NCBI RefSeq assembly: GCF_002849605.1
Contig: NZ_NPIB01000020.1
Span: forward strand, 22,851 to 86,850
Length of the DNA stretch: 64,000 nt
Origin: Photobacterium carnosum
Lineage (GTDB): Bacteria; Pseudomonadota; Gammaproteobacteria; Enterobacterales; Vibrionaceae
Reading direction: 5' to 3'
This document shows, piece by piece, positions 18,815 through 26,202 of this stretch. A model generated the notes under the pieces. It ran no database searches. It saw only the letters and a list, made by a program, of their open reading frames with translations, and was not told where the DNA came from. Numbering within the stretch: position 1 is the stretch's first letter; every line of letters begins with the position of its first letter. Position numbers and translations under genes: made by a program.

Positions 18815-19240
18815 TTAGCCAAAGAAAAGTGCTTGTAGCTCGTTATAACTTAATTCGCAAAGTACCTTATAAACATGAATCGTGAGGTCTTGTGTCGCTT
18901 GGTTATCGTGACTGTTATTTATCAATACTGATACGCTGTGATCAGTAAATGTAACGCCAGTTCTTGAAGTACAGACTGTTGAGTAAACACGATATTCGTA
19001 GCTATCACGATTAGTAAACGGGCATGAATTAAGAAACTCAGTTCGTTCGTAATCGTTAAGATCTGATTGCCAGTTAAAAGCAAACAATGCTGCTAGCTGT
19101 TGATGTTCTGTAAATGAATCAACATCAATGCCCTTTTGTTGGGCAAGGCTGTTAGCAGTATTAATCTCTTTATGGAAGTAAGCGTTGGGGTTTAGGTAAT
19201 TATTAAGCATGGAGGATTGGCTTATAGATTGCTGGAACAA
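18815..19240 (-). CDS. Hypothetical protein, 141 aa
   Basis: Unrecognised. It has a predicted alpha/beta core (STVCTSRTGVTFTDHSVSVLINNSHDNQATQDLTIHVYKVLCEL), with no signal or membrane segment. The start is uncertain: TTG 19240 gives 141 residues and ATG 19210 gives 131, and neither has a strong ribosome site. It is the second gene of the 19.7-16.8 kb unit. Confidence 0.5.
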   Translation of the reverse strand: MFQQSISQSSMLNNYLNPNAYFHKEINTANSLAQQKGIDVDSFTEHQQLAALFAFNWQSDLNDYERTEFLNSCPFTNRDSYEYRVYSTVCTSRTGVTFTDHSVSVLINNSHDNQATQDLTIHVYKVLCELSYNELQALFFG

Positions 19241-19274
19241 AAGCTAAGAACTTAGCCCTGGTAACTACGTTAGA

Positions 19275-19294
19275 CATTGTTGTTTACAAAATCA
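19275..19294. promoter_or_regulatory. Copy of the TTGTTTACAAAATC operator-like motif
   Basis: CATTGTTGTTTACAAAATCA, the same motif (opposite orientation) as upstream of traD. Here it lies at the 3' end of one gene and before the next. Confidence 0.4.
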
Positions 19295-19597
19295 AAAAGC
19301 ACGTAGGTAGTCATGCTTGTTATAAAAACCATCAAGCATAGATTCAAACTTGCTTTCAACTTCTATAACTTCATCATTACTCATGCAGGTAAGGTGATCG
19401 TTTAGATAATGCGCTGGCATATGCGATAACACATAGTTAAATGTACCATTCACATTAAATAATTCATTTTTAAGTGAAAACTCACGATCAAAGATATTCT
19501 TACACTTGTTGAGTGCTGCGAGTAGAAATTGAGAATCAACATTATGGAATGTTTCTGCAATTTCAATGATGTTATTAATTTTAGAGTCGATAGACAT
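19292..19597 (-). CDS. Hypothetical protein, 101 aa
   Basis: First gene of a minus-strand unit. The small, mostly helical protein includes ALNKCKNIFDREF and MSNDEVIEVESKFESMLDGFY. No known domain was recognised. The start ATG 19597 has the ribosome site AGGAAATACTACT, a variant of the GGAATTATCTA context shared in this region. The conserved promoter/leader element at 19711-19782 lies about 115 nt upstream. Confidence 0.5.
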   Translation of the reverse strand: MSIDSKINNIIEIAETFHNVDSQFLLAALNKCKNIFDREFSLKNELFNVNGTFNYVLSHMPAHYLNDHLTCMSNDEVIEVESKFESMLDGFYNKHDYLRAF

Positions 19598-19710
19598 AGT
19601 AGTATTTCCTGATAGGGAATTTAACAGATATAGGTAAACGCATGAACTGAATGTAGTTCATGGCGCGATATTGGACAGTTGGGAATGTTTAGATAGTTTA
19701 ATAAGTAGAG

Positions 19711-19782
19711 TGCGGGGCTTTCACCGTCTGATGCCGTTATGAAGAATGGTAATGATAATAGCTAGCGTGATCATTGGCAAAT
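19711..19782 (-). promoter_or_regulatory. Shared promoter/leader element, copy C
   Basis: Read on the minus strand: -35-like ATTTGC (plus 19777-19782), 16-nt spacer, -10 TATTAT (19755-19760), then about 15-20 nt to a transcribed block GGCATCAGACGGTGAAAGC followed by CCCGC (19711-19740). The block can form a small CGG/CCG hairpin with a TGAAAG-type loop. The same layout fronts four other units (copies A, B, D, E). Confidence 0.7.
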
Positions 19783-19838
19783 AGTTTAAATAACCCCTCG
19801 TTTTAGGGCTAATGATTAATTCCAGAACAGAAGTAACT

Positions 19839-20168
19839 TTACTTTTTTAAATTGTATTGCAGCAACTTAGCTTTGCGTTCTTTACGTATTTCTTTTGCTT
19901 CTTTTGTGTTGCCATGCATAGTTATTGGATCGGGTTCTATATCTAAATACGCTTGCATCATTATCTGGTGTGTTTCTAGCACTTTTTTAGCTGCTCTTGA
20001 AACCATCTTATAATGAATGCCAGATCGAGCTGCAGCAACACTTGAGCTTTGTCCGTTTTTTGCCGCCCACAGTACCGCATCACGATTTAATTGAGGTATA
20101 TCACGCAAAGAGTGAACAGCAAGACATGCTGCAATATGTTCTAATTTTATTCCACTTAATCTTTTCAT
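19839..20168 (-). CDS. KorA/TrfB-like helix-turn-helix regulator
   Basis: A 109-residue basic protein with a likely helix-turn-helix at residues 38-65: AAKNGQSSSVAAARSGIHYKMVSRAAKKV. The size, a central HTH and a charged helical C-terminal tail (EAKEIRKERKAKLLQ) recall TrfB/KorA-type plasmid repressors. The name is tentative, since I see no unmistakable signature. A perfect inverted repeat, TACAATACT-N5-AGTATTGTA, lies about 100 bp upstream, suggesting autoregulation. Similar half-sites upstream of three other genes suggest a plasmid-wide regulon. Confidence 0.5.
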   Translation of the reverse strand: MKRLSGIKLEHIAACLAVHSLRDIPQLNRDAVLWAAKNGQSSSVAAARSGIHYKMVSRAAKKVLETHQIMMQAYLDIEPDPITMHGNTKEAKEIRKERKAKLLQYNLKK

Positions 20169-20209
20169 GTTTAAACTTTTTATCTAGTCTTGAAATATTT
20201 TCTTAATAT

Positions 20210-20288
20210 TTAAGAAGTATTGTAAATTCACTATTTTTACAAATAATCATTGAGTTAAGTGATCTTACAATACTACTAAAGTATTGTA
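20210..20288. promoter_or_regulatory. Candidate operator of the HTH regulator
   Basis: A perfect 9-bp inverted repeat TACAATACT (20266-20274) / AGTATTGTA (20280-20288), plus a half-site AGTATTGTA at 20216, upstream of the regulator gene. Confidence 0.6.
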
Positions 20289-20423
20289 TTATTATTTATC
20301 CAGTATTTTTTAACTACTGATTAAATACGGATCTTACATTTTAAGTAATGGAGCTACCCATAAGTAGCCCATTTTATGATGTTCTTTTGATAATATTGTC
20401 ATATTAAATTTCTTGATTATTGA

Positions 20424-21098
20424 TTAGATAATTTTATAGTTTTCAGTAGGCAAACGCATAGCTGTACGAGTGTTCAAATCACCCCATAGAGATAAGCGTT
20501 TAGAGTTACCTGCAAATTTAGATTTGCCGTTTACAATTACCCAGACACCCACATCGTTAAACGAATACACCTGCTTTAAGTCTACTCGTACAGACATAGG
20601 AAGAACCTCATTCTGTATGTTATCCATTATAAGAGGACGAGCGGATTGATTAGAATAGTAACCTAGTACCATGTGCGGTGTTATATCGTTTGCAGTTGTG
20701 TATATTAGGCGTAGTTTTTCTTTATCAACACCCATGCGAGTTAGCACTTCTAACTTAGCAATTGCGTAGTCCTCACAATCACCCATACCCACACCAAGAA
20801 ATTCAATAAGTGAAGCCCAGTAATCATCCTGCCCCCATAACACTGAATCTTCGCGGTAAAAAAACGCATTAAAGAAGTCGTTAACTACTATTAACTTTGT
20901 TTCAATAGGCGAGTTCGCATGTTTTGCCATGAGAACATTTAGGCGATCAAGTCGTACTTGTGCGTTAGAGCCGTACTTAACAGTGTAATTTGCGTTAGCC
21001 GTAAATGAATTAGCCGCCAATACTGGTGCGGTTGTCGTTATTAATAATGCGCCAACAATGGCTTTTCTTATTAATTTTAAAAAATGTTTATTTTTCAT
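20424..21098 (-). CDS. Periplasmic LapG-like transglutaminase-fold cysteine protease (BTLCP family)
   Basis: The signal peptide (NKHFLKLIRKAIVGALLITTTAPVLA) is followed by a bacterial transglutaminase-like cysteine protease domain. The triad is visible: Cys in GMGDCEDYAIAK, His in ITPHMVLGYY and Asp in LIMDNIQNEVLP. In Pseudomonas, LapG clips the surface adhesin LapA under c-di-GMP control by LapD. No LapA- or LapD-like gene is visible here, so the plasmid copy may act on a host adhesin or a pilus component. The start ATG 21098 has GAGG 9 nt upstream and gives a normal signal peptide; upstream ATGs at 21119 and 21167 lack such a site. It is monocistronic with a 420-bp upstream gap. Confidence 0.8.
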   Translation of the reverse strand: MKNKHFLKLIRKAIVGALLITTTAPVLAANSFTANANYTVKYGSNAQVRLDRLNVLMAKHANSPIETKLIVVNDFFNAFFYREDSVLWGQDDYWASLIEFLGVGMGDCEDYAIAKLEVLTRMGVDKEKLRLIYTTANDITPHMVLGYYSNQSARPLIMDNIQNEVLPMSVRVDLKQVYSFNDVGVWVIVNGKSKFAGNSKRLSLWGDLNTRTAMRLPTENYKII

Positions 21099-21522
21099 AT
21101 TCTTAACCTCGTTCGTCATAACAATATAACTATAATAATTTTTAATTTTGTTTTCGGTAAGCGTCACCTAGTCTGATTTGTAAAAAATATAAGAAAAAAT
21201 TTTACTTTAATTTTTCAATTAACAATTTTACTTTTCATTTAACACATCTACTTTTAAGTTACTGTTTTTAATTGGTTTATTTTTTATTTTTCATCGGCGT
21301 AAATTTTTTAGATACAAAAAATGCGCCCAAGGGCGCATCGTGGATTTTGAAATATTTAAAGTTACTCAACGAAATATCGGTAAGTAATAATAATTAAATC
21401 AATTATTAGTATTGTATTAATATTACCAACTACACAAAAACAATGACTTATGGTTGTTTTTATTTAAATGTAATATTTTTACAATATTTATGTAGGGCTA
21501 CAAATATATTTAACAGCTATTG
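21099..21522. promoter_or_regulatory. Gap with terminator and operator-like half-sites
   Basis: Holds a terminator hairpin for the upstream unit (21316-21337) and an AGTATTGTATTAATATT half-site near 21410, like those at 20.2 and 24.6 kb. A further TTACAATATT lies near 21480. No gene is seen. Confidence 0.45.
21314..21339 (-). terminator. Rho-independent terminator (minus strand)
   Basis: ATGCGCCC-AA-GGGCGCAT, perfect 8-bp stem, with TTTTTT on the minus-strand 3' side; about 190 nt downstream of the DpdA-like gene. Confidence 0.8.
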
Positions 21523-23280
21523 CTATTGTATATATTTCAACTCAGGTAGATAGAATAGTTGCCCTTGGAGGGGTTGGGGTAGTGTGTGATTAAACTCAAC
21601 AGGTAGCATTACTGGTACAGGTTTTTTATCACCAACCATTGCTTTGCAAAGTGCAGCTATACGTCTTTCAACGCTAATTGACTCATGCTTACGTTCGCAA
21701 AACGTCATCCAAAAATGCGGCTTGGCTTTTTGAGTTAAAAAAGCAGGATCAATTCGACAAAGTAAATCATCTAACTCGACAATTGCATCATCTTCATTCA
21801 TCGACATATAGCTTGACTGCTCACTTGTTGTAAATGCCAAAGCTGTTCCTTTAAATATTGCATTCCAATTATGTAGATACACACTAACAGAACGATTTAA
21901 CAATTCAGTCATAGCCTCATAGATAACAGGTTCATCCCATTCGCTATCAATATCATGTGACTTGAAACAAACATCGTTAACTACACGATTATGCTCAATC
22001 ATGTTTTTAGATAAGCGAAGTAGTTTAGTGCCTAGCAAGTTTGATTTCTTCTCGTTACCTATTAATGCTGGCGTTCGGCAAGTATCAAAGTGCGGTGTCA
22101 TATAGCCGTATTGAGCCGCAAGGTTCAATCTATCCATATATGCCTGACCCGACTTCTCACACAGCCCTAAGAAATGCACTCTACGCCACACAGGACGCTT
22201 AACTTTACTGTTAGGTTTGATTGGTACTTTCATTTCCAGCAATCTTTCTATATCTGATAATGAAAGGCGTGGATGGATCTTATCTAAACCCTCAAATCCA
22301 GTATCAATACTCAAACGTGAGGGTACGCCAAGCGTGATATTTGGATGATAATTAAGAGCTTCAAGCATGTTAGTCGCATGATTAACAACATTCCCGCACT
22401 TATGTACAACGATCATTACTTGGCAACGGTTTGCCAGGGCAATTATTGCTTTAGCATGATCCGTAACGACTTTTAGGCTTTTCGTTGGAAACAATATGTC
22501 GTCAGGAACGACTAACGATAACCTACTCGCTTGTTCTACTGTCAGGCGATCTATGATGTTTTTGTAATTAGCAAAAACATCATTTGGAGTGACGTTTTCA
22601 CCTTTGTTCATCGCTGTAATTACACCGTTATCAATGAATGAATATTGTGACTTTAGCGAATTGGATATGAAGTAAGGTAGGAAAGGTTTGGAGTCAAAAT
22701 AGGCGAGTGACGTACCGATGTTGCAGCCAGCAGATAAATAGCCAATTGCTTCGTCAGCATTTGCCACCCCAGAACGGAAGATAACAGGCTTAATGCAAGC
22801 CTTGTTAACTATGGCATTAACGATACCTTTCACTCGACCACGCATATAGCCAATGCCACCACAGTTACGTGAGACATAGAGGTAATTAAGCCCTTTAAAT
22901 CTGGATGTTAAGCCATTTTCAGTTAGGTGATCGAATGTATGTTGATACTTTAGCGTTAGGCATACGTAACAATCACGACCTTTAGTTAACTTTTCTTTAA
23001 GTAGTACGGTTGCCGATTTCTTGTGAGTCTTAATAAACTCGTTCATTTCCAAAGTGCCAATATTGGGCATTTCAAGATTGTAATGTGCAATTTGTGCATC
23101 TGCAGTAATTAAACCATGCTTGGCTGACATAATTAAAACATCTGCGTATTCACGTATATCACGACAGTTAGAGTTAATCAGAGAGAATATCTTTCCCTGA
23201 TACAAATCATATGCGGCATGTACACCGAGTTTCTTTAAATCACTACAGTTGATGATAAGTAATGGTTTTGTATTGTTCAT
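21523..23280 (-). CDS. DUF6884 (YaaA-like) - DpdA/TGT-like fusion, candidate 7-deazaguanine DNA modification enzyme
   Basis: The N-terminal 130 residues resemble DUF6884/YaaA: LLIINCSDLKK, AYDLYQGKIFS and VLIMSAKHGLI. Residues of about 140-400 read like a tRNA-guanine transglycosylase barrel of the DpdA kind: SFIDNGVI near 220, SLVVPDDILFP near 260, then NITLGVPSRLS and RRVHFLGLCEKSG. DpdA exchanges guanine in DNA for preQ0-type deazaguanines, which blocks restriction. Fusions or neighbours with DUF6884 are known for phage DpdA variants. No folE/queD/queE/queC genes are in the window, so the base would have to come from the host. The start ATG 23280 has the GGAATTATCTAATG context. It is the only gene of the unit behind element A. 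Confidence 0.7.
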   Translation of the reverse strand: MNNTKPLLIINCSDLKKLGVHAAYDLYQGKIFSLINSNCRDIREYADVLIMSAKHGLITADAQIAHYNLEMPNIGTLEMNEFIKTHKKSATVLLKEKLTKGRDCYVCLTLKYQHTFDHLTENGLTSRFKGLNYLYVSRNCGGIGYMRGRVKGIVNAIVNKACIKPVIFRSGVANADEAIGYLSAGCNIGTSLAYFDSKPFLPYFISNSLKSQYSFIDNGVITAMNKGENVTPNDVFANYKNIIDRLTVEQASRLSLVVPDDILFPTKSLKVVTDHAKAIIALANRCQVMIVVHKCGNVVNHATNMLEALNYHPNITLGVPSRLSIDTGFEGLDKIHPRLSLSDIERLLEMKVPIKPNSKVKRPVWRRVHFLGLCEKSGQAYMDRLNLAAQYGYMTPHFDTCRTPALIGNEKKSNLLGTKLLRLSKNMIEHNRVVNDVCFKSHDIDSEWDEPVIYEAMTELLNRSVSVYLHNWNAIFKGTALAFTTSEQSSYMSMNEDDAIVELDDLLCRIDPAFLTQKAKPHFWMTFCERKHESISVERRIAALCKAMVGDKKPVPVMLPVEFNHTLPQPLQGQLFYLPELKYIQ

Positions 23281-23462
23281 TAGATAATTCCATTGATTTT
23301 GTTGTAGACGCAATGCGTTTGCGCTATTTGATTGGGTTGTTGGTGAAAATTAAGGTTGGTGGTTTTTATGAGTATGCGCTTGAGAAATCGCTACTCATTT
23401 TTTGGTTCGATAAGTACAGGGGATATGGATAGATTTACTTGAGTTAGATGCTCAGATTTGAT

Positions 23463-23532
23463 TACGGAGCTTTCACCGCAAGATGCTGTTATTGAGCAGC
23501 TAGATTAATAGTTAACAAATCTGATTACAATA
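23463..23532 (-). promoter_or_regulatory. Shared promoter/leader element, copy A
   Basis: Minus strand: TATTGT (plus 23527-23532), 16-nt spacer, TATTAA (23505-23510), then a 30-nt block (23463-23492) containing ACAGCATCTTGCGG and TGAAAGCTCCGTA. The block is identical over 30 nt to copy B. CAGATTTG (about 23454) and CAAATCTG (about 23516) flank the element as an inverted repeat. Confidence 0.75.
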
Positions 23533-23814
23533 TGAACTCAGGCAAAAAACTCACATTAAATCGCAATAATTATTTGTTGTTAATCATAATTTTTTGTAAC
23601 TAATTATGTTTTATATAAATTATTAGCATTTTTTCATGATTATTGATAAATATTTACGGTTTTATGTAAATCATGGCGGTATGTTTTTTGTACTTTAATG
23701 ATGGCGGATTGTAGCGGAGTTGAATGAAATAACCCATAAAAATGGTGAACTTACTAATCAACAGTAAATATCACTGACGATTTATGATGTAGTTATCAAA
23801 ATGAGGAACTAAAG
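23533..23814. other. AT-rich intergenic stretch
   Basis: Contains ATTAATCATAATTTTTTG-type AT tracts and presumably the promoter of the gene at 23815. No gene is seen. Confidence 0.35.
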
Positions 23815-24474
23815 ATGATTATGTCTATTATCGCTGGCGGCTTTGTTGCTGGTGGCCTTACTTCTATCGTTGCTAATCAGTGGCGAACTGTTATTAATGA
23901 AAGTTTGGATGCTGGAAAATTAATTAGCATACGTACAGTCGTAAGCTGTGTTGTTTTTGCCGTATATGTCACCGCACTACAAATTAATGTTGATTCAACT
24001 AGCTTCTATTCATTCGCGCTGTTTGGCTTGATGCTATGGTTACTGTGCTTGCTAGATTACGACACCATGACTTTACCCGACAATATAACCCAACCGCTAT
24101 TATGGGTTGGCCTATTGTTGTCTTGTACTAAATACTCAATGTTATCGCCAGTAGATGCTATATGGGGCGCGACAATTGGCTATATGTCGCTATGGTTATT
24201 GAATGTATTTTGTGTTTTTGTATTTAAAAAACAGGGAATGGGACATGGTGATTTCAAGTTATTTGCCGCAATTGGAGCTTGGCTTGGTGCTCAGTCATTA
24301 ATCGCAACAATGGCCGTAGCAGTTATTGTTGGCTTCATTACCGCATTATATTTTCTCGCATCAAAGAAACACAAAAACGGGGCTTTCCCATTCGGAATCG
24401 GTTTGGCTTCTGGTGCAGTAGTTTACGTTCTGTGCGGTGACATTGTTGATATGTTTCTATCACTATTAAGTTGA
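23815..24474 (+). CDS. Prepilin peptidase, protease domain only (A24 family)
   Basis: A 219-residue polytopic membrane aspartic protease. Both catalytic-Asp motifs are present: LLDYDTMTLPDN (about residue 82) and GMGHGDFKLFAAIGAWLG (the GxGD motif, about 143). The N-terminal methylase domain with its CxxC zinc motifs, found in full-length PilD/TcpJ, is absent. That domain occurs as a separate gene at 48290-48859. The enzyme should cleave prepilin leader peptides at the inner membrane for the pil system of this plasmid. It is a single plus-strand gene surrounded by minus-strand units, ended by its own terminator. ATG 23821 (MSIIAGG) is an alternative start; the AGGAACTAAAG ribosome site suits 23815. 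Confidence 0.88.
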   Translation: MIMSIIAGGFVAGGLTSIVANQWRTVINESLDAGKLISIRTVVSCVVFAVYVTALQINVDSTSFYSFALFGLMLWLLCLLDYDTMTLPDNITQPLLWVGLLLSCTKYSMLSPVDAIWGATIGYMSLWLLNVFCVFVFKKQGMGHGDFKLFAAIGAWLGAQSLIATMAVAVIVGFITALYFLASKKHKNGAFPFGIGLASGAVVYVLCGDIVDMFLSLLS

Positions 24475-24489
24475 TTATTCAATTAACCA

Positions 24490-24518
24490 GAGCGTCCATC
24501 AAGGGCGCTTTTTTCAAA
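24490..24518 (+). terminator. Rho-independent terminator
   Basis: AGCG-CC..GG-CGCTTTTTT hairpin directly after the prepilin peptidase gene. Confidence 0.7.
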
Positions 24519-24899
24519 AAATATTAAAGCAATACCAAAAAACAACTATTGCAATACTTATATAATATCCATATACAACTATTACAATACTAATTTAATA
24601 CTGCATTTTAACCAAATCTTTTTCAAGTTATTGAATTTTGGTTGTTAGGTTCTCGCTTGTAATATTTGAAGAATACTTTATCAATACTTCTTGATTATTA
24701 TTTTAGTATCTTTTAAATATTAAACTTAGGTTTATCTTGTGCTGTTACATGAGTCGTATATGAAAATTCAGTTGCGATTCATTACTTCATTAAAAGTTAA
24801 ATCGTGGGCATTTCAATACCATTGATGTACTAAATGTCTTCGCTCAAAGATATTAAATTAACATAGCCATTTCTCAAAATTGAACATTAGGTTATATAT
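24519..24899. promoter_or_regulatory. Cluster of CAATACT-type half-sites
   Basis: At least four motifs resemble the 20.2-kb operator: GCAATACC, TTGCAATACTTAT, TTACAATACTAAT and TCAATACTTCTTG. They lie upstream of the DUF2726 gene in an AT-rich region without genes. Confidence 0.45.
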
Positions 24900-25451
24900 A
24901 TGGGCATCACCGTTTTAGTAATTATTATCGTAGTTATAGTAGGGTTAATCGCTTTTTCTGCATTTACAACTGGATCTTCATCTCAAGCACCAGTACCAGA
25001 AAAAACACAGGAAGAAACACCTACTGAACCAGAATACCAATATAAAAAGATCGACTCATTAGTAACAACTACAGAGCTAAAGTTTTATAAAGCCTTAGTA
25101 CAGGCCACTCCTAGTGAGTATGTTGTTTGCCCGAAAGTTAGAATCGCTGATGTGTTAGATGTTGGTGTAACACGAAAAGGAAATAGAAAATTATGGCATC
25201 GACACTTTTCAAAGATCAGTCAAAAGCACTTCGACTTTGTAATCTGTAATGTTAGCGATATGAGTTTTGTATGTGCCGTAGAGCTTAATGATGCAAGTCA
25301 TAATCGTAAAGACCGTGTTGAGCGTGACGAGTTTGTTAGAATGGCATGTGAAAGTGCCGATGTTACGTTACACGAAGTATTACCAAAGCAAAATTACGAT
25401 ATTGAAGAATTAACATCAATGATCGTTAATCAACCTAAAAAGAATGATTAA
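24900..25451 (+). CDS. Membrane-anchored DUF2726 protein
   Basis: One N-terminal membrane segment (ITVLVIIIVVIVGLIAFSAF) and a short linker rich in Pro/Glu precede a DUF2726 domain (about residues 55-165): TELKFYKALVQATPSEYVVCPKVRIADVL, FDFVICN, AVELNDASHNRKDRVERDEFV. The domain has the look of a restriction-endonuclease-like (PD-D/ExK) fold, with VELNDASH at the ExK-equivalent strand. Family members are common on conjugative plasmids and genomic islands, but the role is unknown. The 38-bp tandem duplication at 25409-25484 spans the 3' end, and the stop codon lies at the start of the second copy. Confidence 0.8.
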   Translation: MGITVLVIIIVVIVGLIAFSAFTTGSSSQAPVPEKTQEETPTEPEYQYKKIDSLVTTTELKFYKALVQATPSEYVVCPKVRIADVLDVGVTRKGNRKLWHRHFSKISQKHFDFVICNVSDMSFVCAVELNDASHNRKDRVERDEFVRMACESADVTLHEVLPKQNYDIEELTSMIVNQPKKND

Positions 25452-25490
25452 CATCAATGATCGTTAATCAACCTAAAAAGAATGATTAAC
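25409..25490. repeat. 38-bp tandem duplication at a gene end
   Basis: Two exact 38-bp copies (25409-25446 and 25447-25484), starting ATTAACATCAATGATCG, plus 6 bp of a third. The unit is not a multiple of three, so the frame closes at the junction. Confidence 0.95.
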
Positions 25491-25512
25491 TCATAATCAA
25501 CATTTAATAACG

Positions 25513-25557
25513 AAAAAGCCCGTTACACTCCACAAGGAATGTAACGGGCTTTTTTTT
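25513..25557. terminator. Strong bidirectional terminator
   Basis: AAAAAGCCCGTTACA pairs with TGTAACGGGCTTTTT over a short loop. Confidence 0.93.
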
Positions 25558-25742
25558 ACTTAGTAATTTAGATTGCTACAGGCTACATGCAAGGCAAGCC
25601 ATTTCGCCCTCAATGTTTCCTTTAAGGATTAGCTTTCTGCGTTGTTCGTTCATCATTAGATATTTTCCAGATAGGATATTGGAATATTAGATGTTGAAGG
25701 CGAACATTTACGTTCGCCTTGTTAGGGATATTGCTTAATCAC
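25558..25742. terminator. Short gap with minus-strand terminator
   Basis: AAGGCGAACG pairs with TGTTCGCCTT (about 25698-25720), after the stop of the 25743 gene on the minus strand. No gene is seen. Confidence 0.6.
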
Positions 25743-26138
25743 TTAATCAATCAGATTTAATTCTGTGGGAAGCAAAATTACTTCTTCAAGATCTATTGGC
25801 AGGGTTTCAAATGTATCAATAGGTTGATTTTCATCGCCCAAGTAAGAACATTCAAATTTCAAACCTTTATGGGTAATGACAGCTTTTACTGTGTCAGGGT
25901 AAATATGTACTGCATCATAGAAATCTTCATGTTTGGTTACATCCGTCCATTGAAACATTGTCAGATCAGTCACATCGTAACTAACAGTGGTATAAGCCAT
26001 ACAAGCATATGTATAACGCTCATACAGAGCTTCTATATCATCTTGAGATAAAGTCACACGAACAAACGTAGGACACTCAGCAAATGCGCTTGTAGCCAAA
26101 ATAGGTGAAGTAATTACAGTAGATAGTTGTGTAGGCAT
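25743..26138 (-). CDS. Hypothetical protein, 131 aa
   Basis: Unrecognised acidic protein. The N-terminus (MPTQLSTVITSPILATSAFA) is only mildly hydrophobic and is not a convincing signal peptide. Tyr, Asp and Thr are abundant in the middle. It is the last gene of the unit that begins at element B (30.6 kb), with a terminator hairpin before it (26158-26185) and one after. The start context CAGGAATTATTTAAATG matches the regional consensus. Confidence 0.55.
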   Translation of the reverse strand: MPTQLSTVITSPILATSAFAECPTFVRVTLSQDDIEALYERYTYACMAYTTVSYDVTDLTMFQWTDVTKHEDFYDAVHIYPDTVKAVITHKGLKFECSYLGDENQPIDTFETLPIDLEEVILLPTELNLID

Positions 26139-26157
26139 TTAAATAATTCCTGATAGA

Positions 26158-26186
26158 AAGCCACCAGCAGAGTGCTAAGTGGCTTA
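26158..26186 (-). terminator. Hairpin terminator (minus strand)
   Basis: AAGCCACTTAGC pairs with a GTGGCTT arm and ends in TTTCT on the minus strand, just downstream of the 26203 gene. Confidence 0.6.
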
Positions 26187-26202
26187 TTGGATTGGTTGTT
26201 AA

